Shown here one piece after another: positions 22,817 through 31,641 of a stretch of 64,000 nt of DNA. Numbering within the stretch: the first letter of the stretch is position 1; the number at the start of each line of letters is the position of its first letter. The position numbers and the translations under genes are program-made. The DNA lies in NCBI GenBank assembly GCA_001786575.1, contig MFRW01000004.1:48534-112533 (forward strand). Reading direction: 5' to 3'. The notes under the pieces were generated by a model that worked only from the letters and a program-made list of their open reading frames with translations, had not been told where the DNA came from and did no database searches. This DNA comes from Candidatus Moranbacteria bacterium RIFCSPHIGHO2_01_FULL_55_24. GTDB lineage: Bacteria; Patescibacteria; Paceibacteria; Moranbacterales; UBA1568.

Positions 22817-23779
22817 ATGGACGCCATTACTACGACTCCGCCTTCCTCGGTTTCCAAGGAAGGCTTCGAATACTCTGCTTTGCTTGCCAAAGCTCAAACG
22901 GCTATGGCATCCGGCAGAGAAATTCGGGTGGCGCCGGATACGCTCCGGCCACTGCCCGATCAGCCAAGGAAGTTTTTCAATCAAGAGGGACTTCTGCGGC
23001 TGGGGAATTCTATGAAGACCATCGGCCAGCTCCAGCCAGGAATTATCCGCCGGGTTCCTCCGGACGGGAAGGTGGAGTATGAGCTCCTCGATGGTGAACG
23101 TCGCTGGCGCGCAGCCAAGATGGCGGGGCTTGCTTATCGGGCAACCCTGGTCGACCTGGATGATGAGGCCGTGCCGTTTATCATTGCGGCCGTTGCCAAC
23201 TTCAACCGTGAAGGGCACACGCCAACCGAGGTTTCCGATTCCATTGCTCACATGGCCAATCTCACGATTCCGATGGAGGAAATCGCCAGTCTGCTGGGAA
23301 TTTCTCCTTTCTGGGCGTACCAGATACATGGTTTGCAGAAACTCCACCCTGATGTTCGGGATATGCTCGACCCGACACTTCCGAAGGATAAGATGCTGCC
23401 AGTCACGGCAGCTATCCAGATTTCCAAGGTCGACATCAGGCTCCAGCGGGATCTGGCGGAGAAAGTGCTCTCGCGCACTATCTCTGTTCGGAACCTAAGA
23501 CAGGAAGCGGTCTCCGCTTCCAAGAAGGCTGGTCTCTACATTCGCGAGCGCGAGATGACCCGCGAGCCAAGAAAGCAGTGGGAATTGATCAAGAGCTCAA
23601 TGCAGCAGCTTCTGCGCACTTCCCAAGACCTTCAAGGGCTTCTGAAGGAAGGCGGGATAGAGAATGCGCTGAAGGGGCGTTCTCAAGTTGAGATCTGGAC
23701 AATTCTCAACGGGCTTGAAGAAGCAAGGATAATTACTCTCCAATGCGAGGGGAAAATCCGGAAAATCTGTCCCGACTGA
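22817..23779 (+). CDS. ParB/Spo0J-family protein
   Basis: A 320-aa DNA-binding CTPase-type protein. N-terminal ParB domain: LRPLPDQPRKFF, LGNSMKTIGQLQPGIIRR and the CTP-binding GERRWRA at 93-99; then the HTH MEEIASLLGISPFWAYQI at about 162-179, and a helical C-terminus. No parA is nearby, so this is not a standard chromosomal parAB pair; plasmid- or phage-type RepB/ParB proteins and transcription regulators of this family also occur alone. An excellent terminator follows. Confidence 0.88.
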   Translation: MDAITTTPPSSVSKEGFEYSALLAKAQTAMASGREIRVAPDTLRPLPDQPRKFFNQEGLLRLGNSMKTIGQLQPGIIRRVPPDGKVEYELLDGERRWRAAKMAGLAYRATLVDLDDEAVPFIIAAVANFNREGHTPTEVSDSIAHMANLTIPMEEIASLLGISPFWAYQIHGLQKLHPDVRDMLDPTLPKDKMLPVTAAIQISKVDIRLQRDLAEKVLSRTISVRNLRQEAVSASKKAGLYIREREMTREPRKQWELIKSSMQQLLRTSQDLQGLLKEGGIENALKGRSQVEIWTILNGLEEARIITLQCEGKIRKICPD

Positions 23780-23783
23780 TTTG

Positions 23784-23822
23784 GCGGCCAATAGTAGTTT
23801 CATACTGTTGGCCGCTTTTCTT
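23784..23822 (+). terminator. Intrinsic terminator after parB
   Basis: GCGGCCAATAGTA / TACTGTTGGCCGC, one G-T wobble, 6-nt loop, T-rich tail. Confidence 0.88.
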
Positions 23823-23890
23823 TTACCTAAATTCGATTCGGACTTCGTCCAATAAGTGAAGTAAGTAACGATATCAGAGAGTAAAACTCT

Positions 23891-24655
23891 TTATTTTGAA
23901 ACCACGATCATGATGGACTTCCCCTCATCAATCGTATTGGTTTCGTGATTCCAGTCAGCTCCTGCATTCTTGATTGTCTCAAAGGAATACAGATAGTTTT
24001 CACCGCGCTTCGTACCAGGTTCATTGGTGATAAATTGTGTCGGGGTGTAACCTCGAATGACGAACATATGATAGATCGGTCCCGGCTGGCGGAAGTAAGG
24101 GTTGCCGAGCTTGCGGCCATTTACCGGAACGATGACGATCTTGCTTTCCAGGAGCGCGTCTTTGATATCTTTTTCCGTGAAATCCTCGACGACTTCGGCC
24201 TTGAGGTGATACACCGAACGGATCATTTCCGCCGTTTCTTCGGTAGTGGTGTTGAGGGAGTAGCCGAAGCGCTTTTCTTCCCAAGCGGTCAAATCGGCCA
24301 ATTGCTCCTCTACTTCGGCCGCGGGTAAAACTTTCCTGGTATCACCGGCAAAGTAGGCGGCGGCCATGAGAGCGCTCGCTTCCTCGCAGGCTTCGTTGTG
24401 CATCTCGTCCCAGTTGGCGGTAGGAGCCTGGGGAGTGAAAGGCACTTGGAGCAGAAACTTATCCGGAATTTCTTCGGGAGGTTTGACCGAAGAAGCATCT
24501 GATGAAGAAGGGAAAGGCTGCGGCTCTGGAAGAGATGGAGAAGGGGCAAGAGATTCTGGGGAGAATACTTCTTTCCCATATTCAAAGAAAACTAGCCAGC
24601 TTATTACAAGAGCAGTAAGGAGAAAGAGAATGACACCCCATCTTTTGAGAATCAT
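23891..24655 (-). CDS. Membrane-anchored C39-like cysteine peptidase
   Basis: A 254-aa protein with a signal anchor (residues 7-25), a Ser/Pro-rich linker (32-60) and a papain-fold Peptidase_C39_2 domain. VPFTPQAPTANWDEMHNEAC places the catalytic Cys at 90; YHMFVIRGY carries the His and the following NEP may hold the third residue. Such extracytoplasmic enzymes are thought to cut peptides or wall cross-links. MurJ is the next gene upstream on the same strand, 97 nt away. Substrate unknown. Confidence 0.85.
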   Translation of the reverse strand: MILKRWGVILFLLTALVISWLVFFEYGKEVFSPESLAPSPSLPEPQPFPSSSDASSVKPPEEIPDKFLLQVPFTPQAPTANWDEMHNEACEEASALMAAAYFAGDTRKVLPAAEVEEQLADLTAWEEKRFGYSLNTTTEETAEMIRSVYHLKAEVVEDFTEKDIKDALLESKIVIVPVNGRKLGNPYFRQPGPIYHMFVIRGYTPTQFITNEPGTKRGENYLYSFETIKNAGADWNHETNTIDEGKSIMIVVSK

Positions 24656-24752
24656 ACTTTTGAAAAGAAAAATTCAATTCGAGTACCGGAGAAAGGAGTG
24701 ATAATAGTGTAGCACAATAGGAGAACGCGAGTCCGTCGAGATGAAAAAACAT

Positions 24753-26075
24753 TTAAATGGCATTCTCTATTCTTCTCAAGCGTCGCGGCAGCAAGAGGAG
24801 CAGCAAAACAAGTTCGGCGAGGCTTGCCAGGAAAAAAGAAAAAGGCAGGGCTACGATACCGAAGCGCGGGGCTAGATAGGCGGCTGCCGAAATCGCGATA
24901 ATGAGGCCGATGATGCTCAAAACAACGGGAATAAGGGTGTTTTTGGTGGCGTAGAAGGCTCTCGCGAGAAGATGTACCAAGGATTCTGTCGGCATGGCCA
25001 GGGTGAACACTCCCAAAACGAGAGCGGTCCGCGCGACGCTTTCCTGGTCGAACGCTCCGCCGCCGAAGACGATCCGGATAAGCGGTTCGCGGATGAGAAA
25101 AATAACGATAGCCGCGAAAATGCTTCCGCCCAGGATGAGCCAGAAAGATATTTTCAGCGTTTTGCGGAATGGTTCGAGGGTCCGGTCGGCCATCGCTCGG
25201 GCCAAGACAGGAAATGTGGTAGTGGCAATAGTAATGCCGATAAGGCTCACGGGGACGCTCTCGAAGTTCCTTGCGAAATTGAGAATGGCCACGGAGCCCG
25301 GTTCGAGACGAGAGGCGATGACGGTGAAGGCCCAAAAGGTCGCGAGTTCTACCGGATGGCCGAACATTTTCGGCAGCATGAGAGAAAGCGTCTTCTTGAA
25401 TTCCGGCCGGAACGGATGAAAGCTCCACTTCAGTCTGAATCCGGAACGCAGCACGTCGAATATCCGTACTAAAAGGTGAAGAGAGGCTCCGAGAAGCGTG
25501 CCCCAGACTGCGCCCATAATACCGAAACGAGAAGAGAGAAACAGGGTGCCGAAAATAATACCGAGGTTATAGAGCACCGGAGACAATCCGTAGTAGAGAA
25601 ATCGGCGCTCCACAATAAGGAGAGCCCCCAAGGCATTCGAAGCGCTGAAGAGAAGGGGAGAGAGGGCGAGGTAGCGGAGAAGATCGGCTACCAAGAGCTG
25701 GTCTTCCGGTGCGAACCCCGGGGCTACAAGTACGCTTATCTTTCCGGCGAAGAGTATGATCACCAGAGCAGAAACGGCCATTGTTCCCATCGCTCCGGTT
25801 ATTACCGTGCCAAGATATTCCGCCGCTCTTTTCCGATCGGATTTCAGGAGTTCGGAAATAATCGGAACAAAAGCAGCCGCAATACCGCTGGCGATAAAGA
25901 TATTGAAGAGAAGATCGGGGAACAAAAAGGCGGCATTGTAGGCGTCGAGCTCGCGAGAAGCGCCGAAGCTTTGGGCAAACATCCGATCACGCAACAAGCC
26001 CGCTATATATGAGGCCAAGGTGGTGATTGCCAGAATAATGCTTCCAGCAGGAAGAAACCGGAGGAATTTTTTCAT
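24753..26075 (-). CDS. murJ: Lipid II flippase MurJ
   Basis: Flips lipid II across the cytoplasmic membrane for wall synthesis. The 440-aa polytopic protein of the MVIN/MATE-like family shows about 12-14 helices; ASYIAGLLRDRMFAQSFGAS and the FNIFIASGIAAAFVPI segment match the MurJ N-terminal consensus, including Arg residues of the central cavity. ATG 26075 is chosen. A TATAAT on the minus strand (26082-26087) ends only 6 nt before this ATG, which would give a leaderless message, but no good -35 is visible. Confidence 0.93.
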   Translation of the reverse strand: MKKFLRFLPAGSIILAITTLASYIAGLLRDRMFAQSFGASRELDAYNAAFLFPDLLFNIFIASGIAAAFVPIISELLKSDRKRAAEYLGTVITGAMGTMAVSALVIILFAGKISVLVAPGFAPEDQLLVADLLRYLALSPLLFSASNALGALLIVERRFLYYGLSPVLYNLGIIFGTLFLSSRFGIMGAVWGTLLGASLHLLVRIFDVLRSGFRLKWSFHPFRPEFKKTLSLMLPKMFGHPVELATFWAFTVIASRLEPGSVAILNFARNFESVPVSLIGITIATTTFPVLARAMADRTLEPFRKTLKISFWLILGGSIFAAIVIFLIREPLIRIVFGGGAFDQESVARTALVLGVFTLAMPTESLVHLLARAFYATKNTLIPVVLSIIGLIIAISAAAYLAPRFGIVALPFSFFLASLAELVLLLLLLPRRLRRIENAI

Positions 26076-26126
26076 GTATGTATTATACGCTGATTTTCGT
26101 GCGAGAAGAGAACGTAGCGGCAATCA

Positions 26127-27269
26127 TCATTGGCAACGAAGTCCGGTGGCTTCCTCGATCCTCGCCCAGGATACGACGGCAGTGCTTTTGTCGTTATTTA
26201 CGGCCGCGAAGAGTCCCTGCGGGGAGTTCGGAAGGGGACGGCTGGTAGCATCGATGCCATCGGTGAATGAAACACCGTTCAGAATGAGCGTTCCTAGGTG
26301 CTGCCAGCTCTGGCGGTCGAAAAATTCAAAGCCGTTTTTGCCAGCGGGAGCCTGATCCGCAGCAATGATGAAGCCTTTGCCGTTATCCTTGCCATCGGCA
26401 TCATGGCAGGCATAGAGCGTGATGCCCTCGCCATCGCCGGCGAATACGCCCTTTCCGAACACGTTCGAACCATTTCTGAAGTAGGGTCGCCCGTCGGGGT
26501 GATAGGCGGTGACGGCTCCTCTCGGATACCTTTCGGATCCCGCTCCCTTTTCTTCCGGGACGTAAACGATTTGGTGATAGCTGTCGGCCAACACCTCCTC
26601 GATACTCTCGACATTCGGAGAAAACGAGTAGACCTGTTTCCCGCTATCGAGATTGAAAACCCGGACTTGATGAGACTCTGTGGCGTACAGATATTTTTCA
26701 CCGCTCCGAAGGGTCAAAGTATCTACATTGGTTTCCCCGGGGCGGAGCACGTCTTTCCCGAGATTGAAAAGGATATCGAGGTTCGGTAGCGCTCGGACCT
26801 CCACGAGTTTTTCTTGAGAATCTCCGATGAGGAGAAAGTTTCTCTCCTGGTCGATTCCCAAGCCATTGGGGCGGGAGCTTCGTTTGAGAACCGGCAGCTC
26901 TTTTCCTTCGAAGGGGTACTGCCACACTTCCACTGTGTCATTGCCCTTACCGGAGACGAGAAGGAGCGTATTTTCCGGTTGGTCTGCTTCGAAAAACTCC
27001 GGTGAATCGATATTGGTGCCCGCGCCGTCAAGAAAGAAATCAGGCGAGAGCGTGGCGCTGCCGAAAGGAGCGAATGAAGAGACGGGAGTTTCCTCGCTTA
27101 CGTCTTTGGAGAGTATCAGTACAGGCTCTTCTTTCCGGGGTATCGGTTCTGCCACAGGCGTTGAGAAGAGCGGCCGGGCTGCATAGTACCACCAAAGCGC
27201 GGTACCGCCTCCTGCCAGACCGAGAACTATCGCGTAGAAGAAAATTTTCAGAACCGAAGATTTCGGCAT
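26127..27269 (-). CDS. Phytase-like beta-propeller protein, membrane anchored
   Basis: A 380-aa protein with an N-terminal anchor (MPKSSVLKIFFYAIVLGLAG) and a periplasmic six-bladed propeller fold. SPEFFEADQPENTLLLVSGKGN, VEVWQYPFEGKEL, SRPNGLGID and FVPEEKG-like segments follow the 3-phytase (BPP) pattern, in which a DDPAIW motif binds calcium and phosphate; here it reads DSPEFF, so the second Asp is replaced. It may hydrolyse phytate or other phosphate esters, or be a non-catalytic relative. The frame is open much further upstream, but MPKSS begins the anchor. Confidence 0.75.
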   Translation of the reverse strand: MPKSSVLKIFFYAIVLGLAGGGTALWWYYAARPLFSTPVAEPIPRKEEPVLILSKDVSEETPVSSFAPFGSATLSPDFFLDGAGTNIDSPEFFEADQPENTLLLVSGKGNDTVEVWQYPFEGKELPVLKRSSRPNGLGIDQERNFLLIGDSQEKLVEVRALPNLDILFNLGKDVLRPGETNVDTLTLRSGEKYLYATESHQVRVFNLDSGKQVYSFSPNVESIEEVLADSYHQIVYVPEEKGAGSERYPRGAVTAYHPDGRPYFRNGSNVFGKGVFAGDGEGITLYACHDADGKDNGKGFIIAADQAPAGKNGFEFFDRQSWQHLGTLILNGVSFTDGIDATSRPLPNSPQGLFAAVNNDKSTAVVSWARIEEATGLRCQ

Positions 27270-27428
27270 AGGAGCCTGTTTGCTATCATCATACGCCTTT
27301 CGGCGGCAATATTCCACGGGTGCGGGTGCGCTGCCGCCCGTTTGCTCTTCAGTATATGATTTTCGGGAGGCATTGACTTTTATTTTATTCAAGCCGATGA
27401 TGAGGGTATAAATTGTCGCAGCCAGCAT

Positions 27429-28205
27429 ATGGAGCGGGAAATACGCATAACAACAGAGGATGCGGTGCTCCCCGGAATACTCGTAGTACCGGAAGGTGCT
27501 TCTGGCATCGTGCTGTTCGCACACGGAAGCGGTAGCAGCCGCTTCTCGCCGCGCAATACCTTTGTTGCGCGCACCCTTCAGAATAGCGGTATTGCAACAC
27601 TTCTTATAGACCTGCTTACCGAGGATGAGGATGCGGAATATGAGAATCGTTTCAATATCGATCTTCTTGCAGAGCGTCTCGGAGGCGTTCTTCGCTGGAT
27701 TGTCAGCGAGCCGGAAACGAAAGGCCTTGCCATAGGGCTCTTCGGGGCTTCGACAGGCGCTGCCGCTGCGCTTATCGTTGCGGCGGAGCCGGACAACCCG
27801 GTAGCAGCCGTCGTCTCGCGCGGCGGCCGGCCCGACCTGGCCTTGGGCAGGCTCGGCGAAGTTGGCGCCCCGACGCTTCTTATCGTCGGCGGCGAGGATC
27901 ATGAAGTCATCCTGCTTAACGAGCAGGCGCTTGCCTCGCTTCATTGTGAAAAAAGGATGGAAATCGTCCCTGGCGCGACGCACCTCTTCGAAGAGCCCGG
28001 CACGCTCGAACGTGTTGCCGATCTTGCGACGCGGTGGTTTGTGCGCTTTCTCGCTCTTCCTGCCGAAGGATCGGGCGAGCCGGAAGAAACAGAAGAAGCG
28101 GCTATCCCGACGAAATTTCTCAACAGCGCCGAAAAACCGACTCGGTCGCCCGACAAGACTCGCGGGGCGGCGAAGGAAGGGTACCGACCCCTGCACAGGA
28201 AATAG
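27429..28205 (+). CDS. Alpha/beta hydrolase of dienelactone hydrolase type
   Basis: A 258-aa cytosolic hydrolase. VLFAHGSGSSRFS gives the oxyanion strand, GLFGASTGAAAAL the nucleophile elbow (Ser108), LLIVGGEDHEV the acid and GATHLFEEPG the His. It resembles the DLH-like proteins that are often fused or adjacent to phosphoribosyltransferases (one occurs at 36.3 kb). The final ~45 residues are low complexity and poorly conserved in look. It is divergent from the phytase-like gene and 1 nt from capA, so it probably starts an operon. Confidence 0.85.
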   Translation: MEREIRITTEDAVLPGILVVPEGASGIVLFAHGSGSSRFSPRNTFVARTLQNSGIATLLIDLLTEDEDAEYENRFNIDLLAERLGGVLRWIVSEPETKGLAIGLFGASTGAAAALIVAAEPDNPVAAVVSRGGRPDLALGRLGEVGAPTLLIVGGEDHEVILLNEQALASLHCEKRMEIVPGATHLFEEPGTLERVADLATRWFVRFLALPAEGSGEPEETEEAAIPTKFLNSAEKPTRSPDKTRGAAKEGYRPLHRK

Positions 28206-28206
28206 T

Positions 28207-29178
28207 ATGAAATTGCTCTTTGTCGGCGACGTCATGCTCGGAAGGCTTGTGAACGAAAGACTTCGTGACGCATCTCCCGAGTATCCGTGGGGCGACACGC
28301 TGCCGATTTTTGCTGCGGCAGATGCGCGGATATGCAATCTCGAGTGCGTCATTGCCGATAGGGGGATACCGGCGCAGAAAACTTTTACCTTCCGTTCGGA
28401 TTCCAAGAACATCGCCGTCCTTAAGGCAGCCGGCATCGATGCGGTATCGCTTGCGAACAACCACTCGCTCGACTATGGCCCCGATGCGCTTCAGGAAATG
28501 ATCGGAATTCTGGATGAGGCAGGTATCGCGCATGCCGGCGCGGGAGAGAATGATGCCGCGGCCGGAGCCGCTGGGAAGATTTCGGTTCTCGGCACGGAAA
28601 TTACGCTCCTGTCGTTCACCGATTGCCGCGATCCCGACTGGGAAGCGCTTCCTGGGCGGCCGGGAGTGCGCTATGTCCCCGTTGGCGAGCCTGATCCGCG
28701 TGCCGAAGCGCTTTTGGAGCATGTTAGGACGGTTCGGGGAAGTGCGGAACTTGTTATCATCTCGGCGCACTGGGGCAGCAATTGGGGACGTGAGCCCGAA
28801 GACGGACACCAAAACTTCGCCCACGCGCTCATTGAAGCGGGAGCCGATATCGTGTTCGGTCATTCGGCTCATATATTCCGCGGGGTCGAACTGTACAAGG
28901 GGAAACCGATCATCTACAGTGCAGGCGACTTTATCGATGACTACGCGGTAGACGAGATGGAACGCAATGACGAATCATTCGTGTTCACCGTCGAGTTCGA
29001 AGGTGCGCGTTTCGTGCGTATGCGGATGCACCCGACTATCATCGAGGGTTTCCAGGCGCGCCTCCCTGATCCGGATGGCGCTAGACGCATAGCTCGGCGT
29101 ATGAAGGAGCTTTGCCGCAAACTCGGTACGCGGGCGGAGTGGAGCGAGACAGAGAACGCGCTCGACATACGCCTATGA
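28207..29178 (+). CDS. CapA family metallophosphatase-like protein
   Basis: A 323-aa protein of the CapA/PgsA group (calcineurin-like fold) linked to capsule or poly-gamma-glutamate production. VGDVMLGR, NLECVI, SLANNHSLDYG, VIISAHWGSNW and FGHSAHIFRGVELY are the metal-binding motifs in order, all intact. It lacks a signal peptide or anchor, so a cytosolic role such as phosphoesterase is also possible. Start ATG 28207 follows one base after the hydrolase stop. Confidence 0.9.
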   Translation: MKLLFVGDVMLGRLVNERLRDASPEYPWGDTLPIFAAADARICNLECVIADRGIPAQKTFTFRSDSKNIAVLKAAGIDAVSLANNHSLDYGPDALQEMIGILDEAGIAHAGAGENDAAAGAAGKISVLGTEITLLSFTDCRDPDWEALPGRPGVRYVPVGEPDPRAEALLEHVRTVRGSAELVIISAHWGSNWGREPEDGHQNFAHALIEAGADIVFGHSAHIFRGVELYKGKPIIYSAGDFIDDYAVDEMERNDESFVFTVEFEGARFVRMRMHPTIIEGFQARLPDPDGARRIARRMKELCRKLGTRAEWSETENALDIRL

Positions 29179-29480
29179 AAGGAAAACGTGCCGCGAAAAA
29201 AGAGCAGCCCAGGCGTTGGTCGGCACGCGTGACACGCGAGAGCAACGTACTGGATCTCGAGCCCGGCGTATTCACGTGGAGCGATCCGAAACGCATCGCG
29301 CGCTCGCTCAAGCGTTCAGCAGAAAAGAGCGTGCGCCGCAAAGGGACGCCGTACCAGTCCGCGATGTCTATGCTCAACTTCTATATAAACCGCGCCGGGA
29401 AAAACCTCTCGACAGAGCGCAAACGCTTGTTGGCGAGAACGAAGCGAGAGCTCCGTACATTGTTCGGCAGGAGCGGATAG
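29175..29480 (+). CDS. DUF3175 protein
   Basis: A 101-aa basic protein with WSARVTRESNVLDLEPGVFTWSDPKRIARSLKRSAE and YQSAMSMLNFYINRAGKNL, both diagnostic of DUF3175. Function unknown; members are short, basic and probably bind nucleic acid. The ATG overlaps the capA stop (ATGA), so it is translated with it. Confidence 0.88.
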   Translation: MKGKRAAKKEQPRRWSARVTRESNVLDLEPGVFTWSDPKRIARSLKRSAEKSVRRKGTPYQSAMSMLNFYINRAGKNLSTERKRLLARTKRELRTLFGRSG

Positions 29481-29543
29481 CAATCTCTCTCCGAGAGGTT
29501 CATGCTCTTGCCTGATCGGTTTATCTGTGTCATCCTACAAGAC

Positions 29544-29563
29544 GCCTAGCGGCGATTTTTTTA
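29544..29563 (+). terminator. Short hairpin with T-run ahead of the ABC-F gene
   Basis: Four-base stem CGCC / GGCG with TAGC loop then AT7, 64 nt after the DUF3175 stop and 27 nt before the ABC-F start. It may end the upstream operon or act as a leader attenuator. Confidence 0.4.
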
Positions 29564-29589
29564 TAGAAAATAGCGCTCTTTCCCTGCCT

Positions 29590-31041
29590 ATGGCCAACAA
29601 TCAGACTATTTTGAAATTCGATCGCGTCTCTTTCGAGTACGATCACGGGAAGCCCCTCCTCGACGAGGTGAGCTTTTCGCTGCGTCGCGGTGCCAAAGTA
29701 ACGCTCATGGGACAGAATGGAGCCGGAAAGAGTTCGCTCTTCCGCCTTCTTGTCGGGGAAATCCAGCCGCACAGCGGGCGGATCTCGATCGATCGGGGAG
29801 TGTCGGTGGCTCTCTCCCGGCAGGTGATGGATCGGGAGCAGCTGGACTGGACGGTCGAAGAATTCTTCGAGCAGTTTTTTTCCGAAAAACAATGGAATCT
29901 TCCCGCACTTATCCAGGATGTCCTGGAAGTGGTCAACCTTCCCGTGCCGCCGCTCACCAAAAAGATGCGGGAATTCTCCGGGGGACAGCAGGCGCGGCTC
30001 CTGCTCGCCTCCGCTCTTATCCAGAATCCGGACATGCTCCTCCTGGATGAGCCGACCAACAACCTGGATGCGGACGGCATCGCCCATCTCACGCAGTTCC
30101 TGATCGAGTATCCGAAAACCTGTATCGTCATTTCTCACGACGCGGCGTTCCTGAACGCGTTTACCGAAGGCGTCTTGTATCTCGACGTGTTCACTCACCA
30201 GATCGAGCAATACACGGGCGACTACTACCAGGTGGTGGAGGAAATCTCGCGCCGCATCGCCAAGGAGCAGAGTGAAAACGTGCGTCTCGAGCGCACCATC
30301 CGGGAGAAGCGCGACCAGGCCAACGTCTTCGCCAACAAGGGAGGGAAGCTCCGCGGAGTCGCCAAACGGATGCGCGATCTGGCGGATGAACTGGAAGAGA
30401 ACAAAGTCGATGTCCGCCAGGAAGACCGCGTCCTCCCGAGTTTCCAGATCGCCTGCCATCCTCCGGCGGGCCCGATCGTGGAGATCCGCTCTGTCTTGGC
30501 TATGCTCCCGGACGGCCCGAAGGTCAAGCCGGTCAATCTAACGCTCAAGAAGAATAAGCACCTTCTGGTAACGGGGCCGAACGGCATAGGAAAGAGCACT
30601 TTCCTGGAAGCCCTCGCCGAGGGAGACACGGAGCGCGCTACGATCGCTCCGGACGCCATAGTCGGCTACTATCGGCAGGATTTTTCTACGCTGGATTTCA
30701 AGCAGAAGGTGGCGGACGTTCTCCTGGCCGCTACTTCCGACAAGAGCATGGAAACGGTCTATGCCACAGCGGCACGTTTTCTCATCACCGCTCCGCTCAT
30801 GAAGAACACCGTAGAGAGTTTGTCGGAGGGGCAGAAGGGACTCCTCATGTTCGCGCGGCTGTTTCTGGAAAAGCCGAGCCTGCTCATCATGGATGAGCCG
30901 ACCAACCATATCAACTTCCGTCACGTTCCCGTGATCGCGGCGGCGCTTAATCAGTACGAGGGAGCGCTCATCCTTGTGAGCCATGCGGAAGACTTCGTTC
31001 AGCAGATCCGCATCGACGAAGTATTGGATCTCGGCGCGTAA
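29590..31041 (+). CDS. ABC-F family ATPase
   Basis: A 483-aa cytosolic protein with two ABC domains and no membrane segment: Walker A GQNGAGKSS, signature FSGGQQARLLLA, Walker B LLLDEPTNNLD, then a charged linker (residues about 215-285), second Walker A GPNGIGKST, signature LSEGQKGLLMFA and MDEPTNH. ABC-F proteins act on the ribosome, as translation factors (EttA, Uup) or antibiotic resistance proteins. The linker type does not settle which. ATG 29590 is chosen; an earlier start adds 21 residues that cross the upstream T-run. Confidence 0.93.
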   Translation: MANNQTILKFDRVSFEYDHGKPLLDEVSFSLRRGAKVTLMGQNGAGKSSLFRLLVGEIQPHSGRISIDRGVSVALSRQVMDREQLDWTVEEFFEQFFSEKQWNLPALIQDVLEVVNLPVPPLTKKMREFSGGQQARLLLASALIQNPDMLLLDEPTNNLDADGIAHLTQFLIEYPKTCIVISHDAAFLNAFTEGVLYLDVFTHQIEQYTGDYYQVVEEISRRIAKEQSENVRLERTIREKRDQANVFANKGGKLRGVAKRMRDLADELEENKVDVRQEDRVLPSFQIACHPPAGPIVEIRSVLAMLPDGPKVKPVNLTLKKNKHLLVTGPNGIGKSTFLEALAEGDTERATIAPDAIVGYYRQDFSTLDFKQKVADVLLAATSDKSMETVYATAARFLITAPLMKNTVESLSEGQKGLLMFARLFLEKPSLLIMDEPTNHINFRHVPVIAAALNQYEGALILVSHAEDFVQQIRIDEVLDLGA

Positions 31042-31064
31042 ACCGGCCCGTTTGGCGAGTAAAG

Positions 31065-31097
31065 AAAAAACAGCCCCGTGTGAGGGGCTGTTTTTTT
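31065..31097. terminator. Bidirectional intrinsic terminator
   Basis: AAAAAACAGCCCC, 6-nt loop, GGGGCTGTTTTTTT, between convergent genes. Confidence 0.9.
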
Positions 31098-31111
31098 GAA
31101 TAAAATGGAGT

Positions 31112-31540
31112 CTACTCGACGATGAGTTTGCCCCATTGGCCTTTGGCGCGGTGTCCGGGCATCGAGCAGTAGTAGATGAACTCGCCGGTCTTGTCCGCAA
31201 CGAACTCGATCGTCACTGCCTCATTCAAGAGGAGATTCTTCTTGATGCCGAATTCATCCAGGGAGAAATCATGCATCCCTTTCGTGTTGGTCGCTGTGAG
31301 ACGGACGGTATCGCCCTTCTTCACGCGCATTTCCTTAAGCGAGAACCAGGCTCCGGCTTCGTCGTTATAGGCGGTGGTGGTGAATTCTTTCACCGGTCCG
31401 GCTGGCGCTTCAGTCGTCGGCTCTTCCATAGCCACTTCCTGACTTCCGGAGTCCATAGCCACGGTCTTGCTGTTGCGGACCAGCGCATACCCGGCCACAG
31501 CCACAGCTGCAATGATCGCTATCACAAGTATTTTTCCCAT
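31112..31540 (-). CDS. Membrane-anchored cupredoxin with Gln in the axial position
   Basis: A 142-aa type 1 copper protein. N-terminal anchor (residues 4-20), acidic linker, then a cupredoxin domain from about 55. Copper ligands: His90 (GMHDFSL), Cys125 and His130 (YYCSMPGH), with Gln135 where most plastocyanin-like proteins have Met. Gln axial ligands are known in stellacyanins and lower the redox potential. It would act in the periplasm-equivalent space in electron transfer or copper handling. It lies near the ferric-reductase/ApbE genes on the same strand. Confidence 0.88.
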   Translation of the reverse strand: MGKILVIAIIAAVAVAGYALVRNSKTVAMDSGSQEVAMEEPTTEAPAGPVKEFTTTAYNDEAGAWFSLKEMRVKKGDTVRLTATNTKGMHDFSLDEFGIKKNLLLNEAVTIEFVADKTGEFIYYCSMPGHRAKGQWGKLIVE

Positions 31541-31641
31541 AAGGTTGCCCTCTTAATGATTTATGATTTTCCTTATTCGATGTTCGTCTCCAGTATAGGA
31601 TACCTAGAGCGGTTTTCAAATACGTGTTACCAGAGGATTCC

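Noticed and set aside
28180..28200. GGTACCGACCCC string near the end of the hydrolase gene, similar to the 18.45 kb element
   Set aside because: It lacks the A- and T-run arms and lies inside a coding frame; too short to call a repeat.
27270..28460. Upstream extension of the phytase-like frame on the minus strand
   Set aside because: The open frame continues far upstream but runs opposite the alpha/beta hydrolase and CapA genes; the anchor helix and start at 27269 fit a normal protein.
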